From positions 354,797 to 418,796 of the forward strand of contig NZ_LMLU01000001.1 in the NCBI RefSeq assembly GCF_001422665.1: DNA of 64,000 nucleotides, read 5' to 3'. Of this stretch, positions 20,425 to 29,776 are shown one piece after another. The position numbers and the translations under genes are program-made. The DNA is from Arthrobacter sp. Leaf234 (GTDB taxonomy: Bacteria > Actinomycetota > Actinomycetes > Actinomycetales > Micrococcaceae). Each line of letters starts with the position of its first letter. Position 1 is the stretch's first letter. The notes below the pieces were generated by a model. The model was not told the origin of the DNA. It made no database searches and saw nothing but the letters and a program-made list of their open reading frames with translations.

Positions 20425-20976
20425 CTATTCGTAGACGTGGGGCGCCAGGGTCCCGATGAAATCGAGGTTGCGGTACTTCTCCGCGAAGTCCAGTCCGTAG
20501 CCCACCACGAATTCGTTGGGGATGTCGTAGCCGACGTATTTCACGTCGATCTCGACCTTCGCGGCGGCCGGCTTGCGCAGCAGCGTGCAGATCTCGACGG
20601 ACGCCGGCCCGCGGGACAGCAGGTTGGCCTTCAGCCAGGAGAGGGTCAGGCCGGAGTCGATGATGTCCTCGGCGATCAGGACGTGCTTGCCCATGAGGTC
20701 CGTCTCGAGGTCCTTGAGGATGCGGACCACGCCGGAGGACTGGGTACCGGACCCGTAGGAGGAGACGGCCATCCAGTCCATGGTGATGTGCGAGTGCAGT
20801 GCGCGGGCCAGATCCGCCATGACCATCACCGCACCCTTGAGGACGCCCACGAGGAGGATGTCCCGTCCCGCGTAGTCCGCATCGATCTGCTGCGCCAGTT
20901 CGTTGATCCGCTGCTGGATCTCCTCCTTGGTGTAGAGGACGTGCTTGAGATCTGACTGGACGTCGTTGGAATCCAC
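20425..20976 (-). CDS. hpt: Hypoxanthine phosphoribosyltransferase
   Basis: Hpt, 183 residues, salvages hypoxanthine and guanine to IMP and GMP with PRPP. The PRPP motif is VLIAEDIIDSGLTL. The base-binding end reads VGYGLDFAEKYRNLDFIGTL, and an N-terminal EEIQQRINELAQQI helix is typical. Start GTG at 20976 has AGGAG inside the end of tilS, 4 bases away. The tilS-hpt-ftsH order is the classical one in many bacteria. Confidence 0.97.
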   Translation of the reverse strand: MDSNDVQSDLKHVLYTKEEIQQRINELAQQIDADYAGRDILLVGVLKGAVMVMADLARALHSHITMDWMAVSSYGSGTQSSGVVRILKDLETDLMGKHVLIAEDIIDSGLTLSWLKANLLSRGPASVEICTLLRKPAAAKVEIDVKYVGYDIPNEFVVGYGLDFAEKYRNLDFIGTLAPHVYE

Positions 20977-20979
20977 CGG

Positions 20980-22083
20980 TTACTCCTGGGTTGGACGGCG
21001 CGACTGCTGCACACCGGGGCCGTTGTTGCTGCCATTGCTGCTGAGGACAAGATTGCCATAGCTTGCATCCCCGCGAAGAACCGCCCGCCCGCGGACCTGC
21101 CGGTGGACGCTCACCTTCCCGCCCAGCTGCACCGGACCGGCGGACCCCCTGCGGTCGAGGAGCGACTCGGCGGCGCGGAGTCGCTCGGAGCTGGGCTGGA
21201 ACGCCCCGAGGTCGAGTGCCGCAAGGGCGAGCACGCGCTGCCGCAGCGCCGCGGGCAGGGCCCTGAGAGCGTCCTCCGGGAGGAGGATCTCGCCGTCGTC
21301 GCCCTCGGTCCTCAGCCCGGCGTAGGCCTCCGAACTGAGCTGCTCCAGCAGGTCGGCGTCCTGACCGAGGATCCTGGCGGTCCGGGCGAGAGCCTGCGCG
21401 ATCCCGGGCCCCAGCTGGTCCTCGAGGAACGGCAGGACCTCCCGCCGCACCCGGGACCGGGCGAAGGCCCGGTCCTCGTTGGTGGGGTCATGCCAGGGCT
21501 CCAGCCCGTAGAAGGCGCAGATGGCCTCGGTATCGGCCCGGCGCAGTTCGAGGAACGGCCGCAGGTAGAGTCCCCGCCGACCGGGCATGCCGGCGAGCGA
21601 CCGGGTGCCCGAGCCGCGCGCGAGGCCGAGCATGACCTGTTCGGCCTGGTCGTCGAGCGTATGGCCGAGCAGGACGGCGGCGGCTCCGTGCGCTGCCGCG
21701 GCGTCGTCCAACGCCGAGTAGCGGGCGGTGCGGGCCGCGGCTTCGGGGCCCATGCCCGTCCGGTCCACCGCGACGGTCCGCACCTCCACGGGGTCCAGCC
21801 CGAGTCCTCGGGCGGCCTCGGCGGCTCGGGCAGCGACGTCGGCGCTCCCGGGCTGCAGCCCGTGGTCGACGACGACTGCGCCGACACGGCACCGTCCGGT
21901 GTACGCCGCATGCGCCGCCACTGCCGCGAGAGCGAGGGAATCGGGACCGCCGCTGCACGCGACGAGGACGAGGGGCAGGGTCGGTGACCCCGTCGGAGCC
22001 TCGACCGCGATCCCCTCGAGGCCGGCCGCCAGCAGGTTGCGGGCGGTACCGACCGCCGGCAGGAGGCGCGGGCGCCTAGCCAT
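20980..22083 (-). CDS. tilS: tRNA(Ile)-lysidine synthase
   Basis: TilS, 367 residues, modifies C34 of tRNA-Ile(CAU) to lysidine with ATP, so the tRNA decodes AUA. The PP-loop is VACSGGPDSLAL (residues 41-52). The downstream LGHTLDDQAEQVMLGLARGSG and LRPFLELRR sequences are characteristic of the N-type ATPase domain. The C-terminal part is short, as in other actinobacteria. The ATG at 22083 overlaps the upstream metalloprotease gene by eight bases. It is essential in most bacteria and cotranscribed with hpt. Confidence 0.96.
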   Translation of the reverse strand: MARRPRLLPAVGTARNLLAAGLEGIAVEAPTGSPTLPLVLVACSGGPDSLALAAVAAHAAYTGRCRVGAVVVDHGLQPGSADVAARAAEAARGLGLDPVEVRTVAVDRTGMGPEAAARTARYSALDDAAAAHGAAAVLLGHTLDDQAEQVMLGLARGSGTRSLAGMPGRRGLYLRPFLELRRADTEAICAFYGLEPWHDPTNEDRAFARSRVRREVLPFLEDQLGPGIAQALARTARILGQDADLLEQLSSEAYAGLRTEGDDGEILLPEDALRALPAALRQRVLALAALDLGAFQPSSERLRAAESLLDRRGSAGPVQLGGKVSVHRQVRGRAVLRGDASYGNLVLSSNGSNNGPGVQQSRRPTQE

Positions 22084-23227
22084 GGCGGCGCAGGCTCATC
22101 CTGTCGATCCACTCGTCCGGTGCGTGGATCTCGCGCTCGGTGGGGAGATGGTCGGCCGCTTCCCACACGGCGTTGAAGCCGTCCATCCCCGTCTGGCCGA
22201 CCACCCTCCGCACGAACTTCGAGCCGTCGCTGTACTGGCGCATCTTCGCGTCCAGGCCCATGAGCTGGCGGATGACCTTCTCGAGGGGGCCCCGGGACTT
22301 CCCGCGGGCATTGAACCGGCGGCGGATGGTCTTCACGGACGGGACGATCCGGCCGTCCACCCCGTCCATCACCACGTTCGCGTGTCCCTCGAGCAGGCTC
22401 ATGACGGCGGTGAGGTGGGACAGGCGCGCCTTGTCGTCCGGGTCCTGCAGGATCGACAGCACACCGACGTCCTGCGTCGGCACACCGACGTCCTGCGTCG
22501 GTGTGCCCGCGGTGCCGCCGGCGATCCTCGACCGCGTGCCGGCGAGGTTCTTCACCGCCGCACCGAGCCGTTCCGACAGGGAGTCCGCCTTGTCCATCAG
22601 CCCGGACGTGAGCTCGCCGATGTGTCCGGTCATGTGGTCCTTGAGCCACGGGGCTGCCGCGAACTGCACGCGGTGCGTCTGCTCGTGGAGGCACACCCAC
22701 AGGCGGAAGTCCGACGGGTCCACATTCAGTTCCCGCTCCACGGCGATGATGTTCGGGGCCACGAGCATGAGCCGGCCGCCCTGGCCGTTCCGCGAGGGGA
22801 CGAAGGGATCGTACTGCCCGAGCACCTTGCTCGAGAGGAAGGCGAGGATGGCACCGAGCTGCGCACCGGTGACGCTCCCACCGAGGGTCAGCGAGGCGGA
22901 CTTCAGCAGATCCGGACGTGTGGCAGCGAGCTGGTCGAGCGCCGGGTCCATCAGGGTGCGGAAGCTCTGCGCATTGGCCTTGGCCCAGGACGCCCGATCG
23001 ACGATCAGCAGCTCCGAGTCACGGAGGTCACGCGCGGCGTCGAGCCGCGAGATGGCGTGGACATGGCTGACCGATGCATCCGCGAGCTCTCGCATGTTCT
23101 GGACGGCCCGGGCGATGTCGGCGGGATCCATGGTGGGGCCCGCAGGGGTCAGGGAGGCTGCGGTCGACGCCGCGATATCCCAGTTGACCAGCTGCGGGCG
23201 GGGCGTTGCGGACTCGTTCCTGGGCAT
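22076..23227 (-). CDS. Zinc-dependent metalloprotease-like protein (DUF2342)
   Basis: A 383-residue cytoplasmic protein of the DUF2342 family (Rv3626c position), sometimes annotated as F420-biosynthesis associated. The zinc motif CLHEQTHRVQF is an intact HExxH, and EGHANVVMDGVD supplies a probable third ligand. Substrate and role are unknown. A 21-base tandem duplication adds VPTQDVG twice in the loop before the second helix bundle. It overlaps tilS by eight bases, and its ATG is at 23227. Confidence 0.88.
   Translation of the reverse strand: MPRNESATPRPQLVNWDIAASTAASLTPAGPTMDPADIARAVQNMRELADASVSHVHAISRLDAARDLRDSELLIVDRASWAKANAQSFRTLMDPALDQLAATRPDLLKSASLTLGGSVTGAQLGAILAFLSSKVLGQYDPFVPSRNGQGGRLMLVAPNIIAVERELNVDPSDFRLWVCLHEQTHRVQFAAAPWLKDHMTGHIGELTSGLMDKADSLSERLGAAVKNLAGTRSRIAGGTAGTPTQDVGVPTQDVGVLSILQDPDDKARLSHLTAVMSLLEGHANVVMDGVDGRIVPSVKTIRRRFNARGKSRGPLEKVIRQLMGLDAKMRQYSDGSKFVRRVVGQTGMDGFNAVWEAADHLPTEREIHAPDEWIDRMSLRRHG
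22460..22501. repeat. 21-bp perfect tandem duplication within the DUF2342 gene
   Basis: Two identical 21-base units (22460-22480 and 22481-22501) containing CACACCGACGTCCTGCGTCG lie in frame and duplicate seven residues (VPTQDVG). The unit is itself partly self-complementary (CCGACG / CGTCGG). Confidence 0.9.
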
Positions 23228-23307
23228 GGGCCTATTCGATCACACCCTGCTGACGGCGAGCCGAGGCACTCGTGGAGCAGGCGTGGGTTCGTCTGTCGGC
23301 GAACGGG

Positions 23308-24747
23308 TCAGCGGCATCCGCAGGCAGCCAGCAGCGCGGCCGCGTGGTCGGCCGAGGACCTCGCCTCGACCGTGTTGCCGTCCAGCCCGGTTGCGAGGAA
23401 GGAGAACACCAGGAGCCGCCCATCGACGGTCACCACGTGCCCGGAGAGCGCCGTGACCGCGTTCAGCGTGCCCGTCTTCGCGCGCACGGTCCCGGCGCCG
23501 GGCCGTGCATCAGGATCCTCCGGGGTGAACCGCGGGGCCAGCGTGCCGGTCAGCCCGGCGATGGGCAGCGATGCGGCCACGGCGGCGATCCCGGGATCGG
23601 CCGACGTGGTGGTGGCGCGGACGAGTGCGGCCACCTGCGCCGGCGAGACGGCGTTCCGGGCGGAAAGTCCTGCCGCATCACCGAAGGCGAGGCCTTCCCC
23701 GGCCACGCCCGCACGCGTCGCAGCCGCGGCGAGGGCCTCGGTCGCGCCGCCGAAGGAGGCGGGACGTCCGCTCTCCCGTGCCGCGATCCGGGCGAGTGCC
23801 TCGGCGAGGTAGTTGTCCGAGACCTCCAGCATGCGGGCCACCTGCGCCGCGCGCGGAGCCGATTCCACGGCCGCCAGCGCGACGGCGTCCTCCGGGCTGG
23901 TCCGCCGCTGCACGTCGGGCTGGACGGTGATGCTCCGGTCCGCGGCGGCGGCGACGAGCGCCGTGGTGAAGACGTTCGCTGCGTCGAGTCCGGCATCCTG
24001 CGAGCGCGGGCCCCCGGTGCGCCCCTCCTCGAGCCAGGACGAATTGACGGCCAGCGCGTGCACGGGAGCGACCTCACCGGCCTCGATGTCACCCTGCGCC
24101 CAGGTGGGATTCACGCTGGCACCGGCGAAGAGGCTGTCATCGAGGAACACGGTGTACGGCCCCGATCCAGCGGGCAGCGCCGCGGCCGTCTCTGCGGCGA
24201 GTGTGCCGAGCCCGGCGTGCCCGACGACGGCGTCGGGTACCGAGGGCCCCGACGCGAGGAGGACATCGCCGCCGCCGTGGAGGAACAGCGCTCCGCCGGC
24301 CGACGGCGAGGACAGCACCGAGGTCTGCAGCCGTGCATCCGGGCGTCCGAAGGTCAGGGCGGCGACCGCCGTGAACAGCTTGACGGTGGACGCCGGCGGC
24401 TGCGGGCGGTCGGCGTCCCTCGCGTAGAGCACGGTGCCGTCCGTCGAGTCCACCACCGTGCCGGCGAACGAGCCCGGCCCCGACAGGGCCAGCGCGGCGT
24501 CGAGCGCGGGTCCCAGTGCGGCGGGATCCGGGGACGGCGCGGCGGGTGAGAGCGGGGTGACGACGTCGGGCACGGCGGCGGAGGTGGGCGGGACCTGCAG
24601 CGCGGGGGTGACGGGCGGGTCCGCGGGTGGCGGCGGATCGACCGCGGCGAGGACGGCGGGAGCGACGTGCGAGGCGACGGGGACCGCGATCGCCGCCATG
24701 ACCAGGAGCAGGAGCAGTCCGGTCAGCAGGCGGAAGGATCGCGTCAT
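23308..24747 (-). CDS. dacB: D-alanyl-D-alanine carboxypeptidase/endopeptidase (PBP4 type)
   Basis: A 479-residue exported penicillin-binding protein of class C. It has an N-terminal signal peptide (FRLLTGLLLLLVMAAIAVPV), a Pro-rich spacer, and the three active-site motifs: S-T-V-K in PPASTVKLFTA, S-D-N in LEVSDNYLAEALA, and K-T-G in RAKTGTLNAVTAL. It hydrolyses D-Ala-D-Ala or cross-bridges in peptidoglycan remodelling. The ATG at 24747 begins the signal peptide; ten extra in-frame codons upstream are rejected. It diverges from ppa, as in Mycobacterium (Rv3627c/Rv3628). Confidence 0.95.
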   Translation of the reverse strand: MTRSFRLLTGLLLLLVMAAIAVPVASHVAPAVLAAVDPPPPADPPVTPALQVPPTSAAVPDVVTPLSPAAPSPDPAALGPALDAALALSGPGSFAGTVVDSTDGTVLYARDADRPQPPASTVKLFTAVAALTFGRPDARLQTSVLSSPSAGGALFLHGGGDVLLASGPSVPDAVVGHAGLGTLAAETAAALPAGSGPYTVFLDDSLFAGASVNPTWAQGDIEAGEVAPVHALAVNSSWLEEGRTGGPRSQDAGLDAANVFTTALVAAAADRSITVQPDVQRRTSPEDAVALAAVESAPRAAQVARMLEVSDNYLAEALARIAARESGRPASFGGATEALAAAATRAGVAGEGLAFGDAAGLSARNAVSPAQVAALVRATTTSADPGIAAVAASLPIAGLTGTLAPRFTPEDPDARPGAGTVRAKTGTLNAVTALSGHVVTVDGRLLVFSFLATGLDGNTVEARSSADHAAALLAACGCR

Positions 24748-24930
24748 GGTGTCCTTTCGCAGGCTGCGCGGCACGCGCCGTGGCGGTGCGTCACGGCGGA
24801 AAAATGCCTCGGTAGCGGTGAGCGACCGATATGTTAGGGCTGACGATCAACAGTAGACCGGCCGGCAGCCGCTCCCCGTGAGGGCGCGGCAGCGGCCGGC
24901 AGTCACCATCGACCCAGCACAGGAGTTGCC

Positions 24931-25497
24931 ATGAAGCTCGACGTCACCATCGAGATCCCGAAGGGCTCGCGCGTCAAGTACGAGATCGACCACGAGACGC
25001 ACCGCCTGCGCCTGGACCGCGTGCTGTTCACGGCCATGCAGTACCCCACGCACTACGGCTACTTCGAGAACACCCTGGGCGAGGACGGCGATCCGCTCGA
25101 CGCCCTGGTGATGCTGCAGGACTTCGACCTGATCCCGGGTGTCCTCGTCGAGTCGCGCCCCATCGGCGTGTTCAACATGGTCGACGACGGCGGCGGGGAC
25201 GCGAAGGTCCTCTGCGTCCCGGTGGACCCGCGGTTCGACGACATCAAGGAGCTGTCCGACGTCTCGGACTTCCTGCTCGACGAGATCAAGCACTTCTTCA
25301 CCAAGTACAAGGACCTGGAGCCCGGCAAGTGGGTCGAGGCCGCCGATTGGGCCGGCCGGGAGGCGGCCGAGGCCGAGATCGAGGCATCCCTGCGGCGCTT
25401 CCAGGAGGCCGGCGACGCGAGCGCCCAGGACGAGCCGCAGGGCCGCGCCGTCGATGTCGAAGCGAAGAACGCGACCGAGACGCCTGAGGGACGCTAG
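24931..25497 (+). CDS. ppa: Inorganic pyrophosphatase
   Basis: Family I soluble pyrophosphatase, 188 residues, hydrolyses PPi to pull biosynthetic reactions. The metal signature [10 protein letters not shown] is intact, as are [15 protein letters not shown] and the [12 protein letters not shown] segment. A ~30-residue acidic tail extends beyond the usual C-terminus. The ATG at 24931 follows an AGGAG ribosome site. The gene has its own promoter region (24748-24930, shared with divergent dacB) and ends at a strong hairpin. Confidence 0.98.
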   Translation: MKLDVTIEIPKGSRVKYEIDHETHRLRLDRVLFTAMQYPTHYGYFENTLGEDGDPLDALVMLQDFDLIPGVLVESRPIGVFNMVDDGGGDAKVLCVPVDPRFDDIKELSDVSDFLLDEIKHFFTKYKDLEPGKWVEAADWAGREAAEAEIEASLRRFQEAGDASAQDEPQGRAVDVEAKNATETPEGR

Positions 25498-25536
25498 GCC
25501 CCTGCCCCACCCTCCGGGCCCGTGCCCCGTACCGAC

Positions 25537-25573
25537 GAAGCCCCCGCCAGCGCATCCCGCCGGCGGGGGCTTC
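25537..25573 (+). terminator. Terminator after ppa
   Basis: Perfect 12-bp arms GAAGCCCCCGCC and GGCGGGGGCTTC with a 13-base loop are followed by TTCTATT, a weak U-tract. It lies 40 bases after the ppa stop. Confidence 0.88.
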
Positions 25574-25593
25574 TTCTATTCCCGCACCGGCAT

Positions 25594-25611
25594 ACAACCG
25601 CGTTCGGTTGT
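25594..25611. promoter_or_regulatory. Palindrome upstream of the SatD-type gene
   Basis: ACAACCG-CGTT-CGGTTGT has perfect 7-base arms and lies 30-47 bases before the SatD ATG. It overlaps the likely -35 region (TTGTCC at 25608). The following CATACT (25629) may be the -10. It is a good candidate for autoregulation by the downstream HTH protein. Confidence 0.5.
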
Positions 25612-25640
25612 CCGCGCACCTGAGCCGCCATACTGGTGCC

Positions 25641-26270
25641 ATGCACTACGTCCTCACGATCAACCAGCGCGACTCGCGGGATGTCGGCGACATGGTGGGC
25701 GACCTCCTGCGGGCCCTGCGCCACCTGCCCACGCTCGTCCCCTTCCAGCGCTCCGTCGGGGACGAGGTGCAGGGTGTCGTCGAGGACGCGACGACGGCGG
25801 TCGACGCGGCGCTCCGGGCCCTCCGCTACCGGCGGTGGCACGTCGGCCTCGGGGTCGGCGGCCTCGCGCCTCCGCTGCCCGAGCGCATCGTCGACGGTCA
25901 GGGCTACGGGCTGGTGTACGCGCGACGCGCGGTCAACCGGGCGATGAAGACCGGCGAGCGGATCCCCCTGGCCGTGGAGGGACCCGACGCCGGGATCGCC
26001 GCGGAGGCCGAGGCCGTGCTGCGCCTCCTCGGGCAGATCGTCCACACGCGCACCGACGCGGAATGGGCAGTCCTCGATCTCCTGACACCCGGAGCCCGTG
26101 GACAGCAGAAGTACGTCGCGCAGGAGCTCGGCATCACCGCGCAGGCCGTCAGCCGCGCCGTGGTCCGTTCGCACTGGATGGAGGAGTGGGCCACCCGGCC
26201 CGCCGCCGCGCGCCTGCTCGACCTCGTGTACGGTCCTGCATCCCTGCCCGAGGCGAGTCTGGCCTACTGA
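25641..26270 (+). CDS. SatD family protein with C-terminal helix-turn-helix
   Basis: A 209-residue protein. The N-terminal part (1-125) matches the SatD pattern: a LTINQRDSRD opening, FQRSVGDEVQGVVEDA, and a WHVGLGVGGL strand. The C-terminal region (about 140-190) reads like a winged HTH (QQKYVAQELGITAQAVSRAVVRS). SatD family members are poorly understood; the first was noted in a Streptococcus acid-tolerance locus. ATG at 25641 is just 7 bases after a -10-like element, so the mRNA may be leaderless. It is monocistronic and faces a convergent phosphatase gene. Confidence 0.8.
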   Translation: MHYVLTINQRDSRDVGDMVGDLLRALRHLPTLVPFQRSVGDEVQGVVEDATTAVDAALRALRYRRWHVGLGVGGLAPPLPERIVDGQGYGLVYARRAVNRAMKTGERIPLAVEGPDAGIAAEAEAVLRLLGQIVHTRTDAEWAVLDLLTPGARGQQKYVAQELGITAQAVSRAVVRSHWMEEWATRPAAARLLDLVYGPASLPEASLAY

Positions 26271-26413
26271 AGCCCTCGGGCTCTATTCCCCGGTCCGCCG
26301 CCCCGACCGGCGACGGCGGCCGCCGGCCCTGGGCAGCGCACGGTTCGGCGACGACGGGCCGGCAGGCACAGGACCGTCGAGCGGCCGTCGTCCCCCCGTG
26401 CGTCCACGACAGG

Positions 26414-27250
26414 TCAGACGAGCGAGCGGAGGACCTTCGCGGCGCCGTCGTCGTACACGCTGCCCGTCACCTCGGAGGCGGCCGACCTCACTTCGTCGGG
26501 TGCCTGGCCCATCGCGACGCCGCGCCCCGCCCACTGCAGCATCTCGATGTCGTTCCGGCCGTCGCCGACGGCGACCGTCATGGCGGGATCCGTGCCGAGG
26601 CGGCGGCGCAGCACCTCGAGCGCGGTGGCTTTCGTGACGCCCGAGGCGGCGATGTCCAGCCAGGCGGTCCAGCCGACCGAGTAGGTGACGCCATGGAGGC
26701 CGATGGATGCGACGGCGGCCCCGAACTCCTCGGCCGAGCTGTCCGTGCTGAAGACCACCACGCGGACCGCCCGGCTCCCGAGCATCTCCTCGAAGCCCAC
26801 GCTCTCGGCCTCGGAGCCGAAGCTCGCGTCCTGGAAGCTCTCGGTGGAGAGGAACCGTCCGCGGTCGTCCTCCAGCGCATACTTCGCGGAGGGCAGCCGT
26901 TCCCGCAGTGCCGTGAGCGCGGGCCTCGGGTCGAAGGTCACGCGGTCGAGGACCTCGAAGCCCTGGTCCAGGGTCGCGTCGACCCTCAGGGTCACGCCTC
27001 CGTTGGAACAGACGGCGTAGCCACGCGTGATCCCCAGGAGCCGGATGACCGGCAGGGTAGCCCCGAGGGACCTGCCGGTGGCGATGATGACCTCGTGCCC
27101 GGCGTCGATGACGGCCCGGGTGGCGTCCCGCACCTCCTCCGTCATGGCTCCCTCGTGGTCCACGAGGGTGCCGTCGACGTCCAGGGCGATCAGGTGGTGT
27201 GTGCGGTTCTCCTGCCGGTCATCGATGCCGGCACCGGTCAAAGTGCTCAT
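26414..27250 (-). CDS. HAD-superfamily Cof-type phosphatase
   Basis: A 278-residue haloacid-dehalogenase hydrolase, type IIB. Motif I is LIALDVDGTLVD. Motif II is IIATGR, motif III a lysine in SGVTKATALEVL, and motif IV VGDGRNDIEMLQWAG. The family dephosphorylates sugar phosphates or related small metabolites, and the substrate cannot be read from the sequence. ATG at 27250 follows the serS stop by 44 bases on the same strand, so co-transcription is likely. A second Cof-type gene lies at 47855-48664. Confidence 0.93.
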   Translation of the reverse strand: MSTLTGAGIDDRQENRTHHLIALDVDGTLVDHEGAMTEEVRDATRAVIDAGHEVIIATGRSLGATLPVIRLLGITRGYAVCSNGGVTLRVDATLDQGFEVLDRVTFDPRPALTALRERLPSAKYALEDDRGRFLSTESFQDASFGSEAESVGFEEMLGSRAVRVVVFSTDSSAEEFGAAVASIGLHGVTYSVGWTAWLDIAASGVTKATALEVLRRRLGTDPAMTVAVGDGRNDIEMLQWAGRGVAMGQAPDEVRSAASEVTGSVYDDGAAKVLRSLV

Positions 27251-27294
27251 GCTTCAGTGAACCAGACCGCACCGACACCGGGGTAGGAGAATCC

Positions 27295-28575
27295 TCACAG
27301 GACCGGGAGGGTTTCCAAACCGTTCATGTAGGGACGCAGCGCCGCCGGGACCGTGACCGAGCCGTCGGGGTTCTGGTGGTGCTCGAGGATGGCGACGATC
27401 CAGCGCGTCGTCGCGAGCGTGCCGTTGAGGGTCGCGACGGCGCGGGTCCCCTTCTGGCCCTCCCCCTCCGGGCGCTCCCGGATGTTCAGGCGGCGGGCCT
27501 GGAAGGTGGTGCAGTTCGAGGTGGAGGTCAGTTCCCGGTAGTCGCCCTGCGTGGGGACCCACGCCTCGCAGTCGAACTTGCGGGCGGCGGACATGCCGAG
27601 GTCACCCGCAGCGGTGTCGATGACGCGGTAGGGCAGTTCCACCTTGGCGAGCATCTGCTCCTCCCAGGCCAGCATCCGCTCGTGCTCCGCCGCGGCTTCC
27701 TCGACGGTCGTGTACGTGAACATCTCCACCTTGTTGAACTGGTGCACGCGGATGATCCCGCGGGTGTCCTTGCCGTGCGAGCCGGCCTCGCGCCGGTAGC
27801 AGGAGGACCAACCGGCGTACCGGACGGGCCCCGCACCGAGATCGATGATCTCGTCGGAGTGATACCCGGCGAGCGCCACCTCCGAGGTCCCGACGAGGTA
27901 GAGGTCGTCCTCCTCCAGCCGGTAGATCTCGGCGTCGTGCGCTATGTCGAAGCCCGTCCCCTGCATGGTCTCGGGACGGACGAGCGTGGGCGTGATCATC
28001 GGCGTGAACCCGGCGTCCATGGCCTGGTCCAGGGCCATGCGCAGCAGCGCGATCTCGAGCCGGGCACCGACACCCTTCAGGAAGTAGAAGCGTGACCCGG
28101 AGACCTTGGCGCCGCGCTCCATGTCGATGGCACCGATCAGCTCGCCGATCTCGAGGTGGTCCCGGGGCTCGAACCCGTCGGCCGCGAAATCCCTCGGGGT
28201 GCCGACCGTCCTGAGCACCACGTAGTCGTCCTCGCCGCCCTCGGGGACGCCGTCCTGCACGAGGTTCGGCAGCTTCCGCAGCAGCGCCTCCTGCTCGGCC
28301 TTGGCTTCCTCGGAGGTCGCGGAGGCGGCCTTCACGGCCGTGGCGAGCTGCTTGACCTCCGCGAGGAGGGCCTGCTTCTCCTCACCCTTGGCCTGGGCGA
28401 CGCGCTTGCCGAAGGCGTTCTGCTCGGCGCGGAGCGTCTCGTAGGCGGTGACCGACTCACGGCGCCGCGCATCCGCCGCGAGGACCGCGTCGACCAGCGA
28501 CTCGTCCGCCCTGCGTGCGCGCTGCGATGCTCGGAACTGCTCGGGATTCAGGCGGAGGTCGTTGACGTCGATCAC
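27295..28575 (-). CDS. serS: Seryl-tRNA synthetase
   Basis: SerRS, 426 residues, the usual bacterial length. Residues 30-105 form the long antiparallel coiled-coil that grips the tRNA-Ser extra arm. The class II core contains motif 2 ([22 protein letters not shown]) split across strands, and motif 3 ending [15 protein letters not shown]. Start GTG at 28575 ([18 protein letters not shown]) fits the family. It diverges from the lipid kinase gene with only 67 bases between starts. Confidence 0.97.
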   Translation of the reverse strand: MIDVNDLRLNPEQFRASQRARRADESLVDAVLAADARRRESVTAYETLRAEQNAFGKRVAQAKGEEKQALLAEVKQLATAVKAASATSEEAKAEQEALLRKLPNLVQDGVPEGGEDDYVVLRTVGTPRDFAADGFEPRDHLEIGELIGAIDMERGAKVSGSRFYFLKGVGARLEIALLRMALDQAMDAGFTPMITPTLVRPETMQGTGFDIAHDAEIYRLEEDDLYLVGTSEVALAGYHSDEIIDLGAGPVRYAGWSSCYRREAGSHGKDTRGIIRVHQFNKVEMFTYTTVEEAAAEHERMLAWEEQMLAKVELPYRVIDTAAGDLGMSAARKFDCEAWVPTQGDYRELTSTSNCTTFQARRLNIRERPEGEGQKGTRAVATLNGTLATTRWIVAILEHHQNPDGSVTVPAALRPYMNGLETLPVL

Positions 28576-28628
28576 AGCGTCAAGACTACCCAAACCCCCG
28601 CCGGCCACGGATCGCCCGGCCTCGCCGC

Positions 28629-28634
28629 TATTGT
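28629..28634 (+). promoter_or_regulatory. Candidate -10 of the lipid kinase gene
   Basis: TATTGT ends 8 bases before the ATG at 28643, and no ribosome site is visible. This is the arrangement expected for a leaderless actinobacterial transcript. Confidence 0.4.
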
Positions 28635-28642
28635 GGATGACC

Positions 28643-29776
28643 ATGCGCCGCAAACTCCTCGCCGGGACCGCCGCGGCTTCCGCCGCCGTCGCCTCCGTGC
28701 AGACCTACTGGTCCGTGCGTCGGCTGCAGCAGACCCGGACCCCCACGGCCTCGGTGCACGAGCCGGTGCCAGCGCCCGTGGGTCCGCAGCGCGTGGCCCT
28801 CGTCCTCAACCCGACCAAGCTGCAGGCCGGGGTGACCCGCGAACTCGTGGAACAGGCCTGCTCCGATGCGGGCTGGGAGCGGCCGCTGATCCTCGAGACC
28901 ACCGTCGAGGACCCGGGCACGGGGCAGGCGCAGCGGGCCCTCGACGCGGGCGCCGACCTCGTCATCGCCGCGGGCGGCGACGGCACCGTGCGCGCCGTCG
29001 CACAGGCCCTCGCCCACCGGCCCGCGGCGCTGGGGCTGCTGCCCCTCGGTACCGGCAACCTGCTGGTGCGGAACCTCGGGCTGCCGTACCACGACATCGC
29101 CGGGTGCCTGCGGATCGCGCTGCACGGCTACGAGCGGCGCATCGACGCCGCACGGATCATCCTGCGCAACGACCGCACGCACACGAGTTCCGAGCACCCG
29201 TTCCTCGTCATGGGCGGGGTGGGATTCGACGCCAGCGTGGTGGCGGACGCGAAGCAGGACCTGAAGGACAAGCTGGGCTGGCTCGCCTACAGCGAGGCGG
29301 GCGTACGCCACCTCCCCGGGCGCCGCCGTCGGATCTCCATCAGCCTCGACGGCCAGCCGCCGCAGAGCCGCAAGGTGCGCAGCCTGCTCGTGGCGAACTG
29401 CGGGAAGCTGCCGGCGGGCGTGGACTTCGTGCCGGATGCCATGATCGACGACGGCTACCTCGACGTGGTGGTCCTCAGCCCGCGCAGCCTGATCGGCTGG
29501 ACGCTGATGGCCGCGAAGATCCTGCTGCGACACCGCGGGGCGACGCCGGTGATCAGCTACTACCGCGCCCGTGAGGTGACCGTGTGGTCCGCGGAACCGA
29601 TCGCGACCCAGCTGGACGGCGATGCCTCCGGCTCGACGACGTCGGTGACGGCACGGGTGGACCCGGACGCGCTGATGGTCCGGGTGCCTGCTCCGGCTCC
29701 CGGACCATCGGGGTCCTCCGTGCTGCCGCTCACCGACTTCCAGAAAGGGTGGCGGCGGCTGCTGCGCCGCTCCTAG
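28643..29776 (+). CDS. Diacylglycerol kinase-family lipid kinase
   Basis: A 377-residue kinase with the DAGK catalytic domain at about 48-180: [12 protein letters not shown], then [15 protein letters not shown] and [17 protein letters not shown]. The YegS-like C-terminal domain has [12 protein letters not shown] and [15 protein letters not shown]. The family phosphorylates diacylglycerol or similar lipids at the membrane. The N-terminal ~25 residues ([18 protein letters not shown]) are weakly hydrophobic. ATG at 28643 is chosen because it is 8 bases after a -10; an ATG two codons upstream is possible. Its stop overlaps the convergent gene's stop in a shared CTAG. Confidence 0.92.
   Translation: MRRKLLAGTAAASAAVASVQTYWSVRRLQQTRTPTASVHEPVPAPVGPQRVALVLNPTKLQAGVTRELVEQACSDAGWERPLILETTVEDPGTGQAQRALDAGADLVIAAGGDGTVRAVAQALAHRPAALGLLPLGTGNLLVRNLGLPYHDIAGCLRIALHGYERRIDAARIILRNDRTHTSSEHPFLVMGGVGFDASVVADAKQDLKDKLGWLAYSEAGVRHLPGRRRRISISLDGQPPQSRKVRSLLVANCGKLPAGVDFVPDAMIDDGYLDVVVLSPRSLIGWTLMAAKILLRHRGATPVISYYRAREVTVWSAEPIATQLDGDASGSTTSVTARVDPDALMVRVPAPAPGPSGSSVLPLTDFQKGWRRLLRRS

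Noticed and set aside
26271-26413. Terminator or small gene in the SatD-phosphatase spacer
   Set aside because: Small complements such as AGCCC-TC-GGGCT and CCGGTC with GACCGG are present, but stems are short or loops long. No reading frame with a ribosome site was found.
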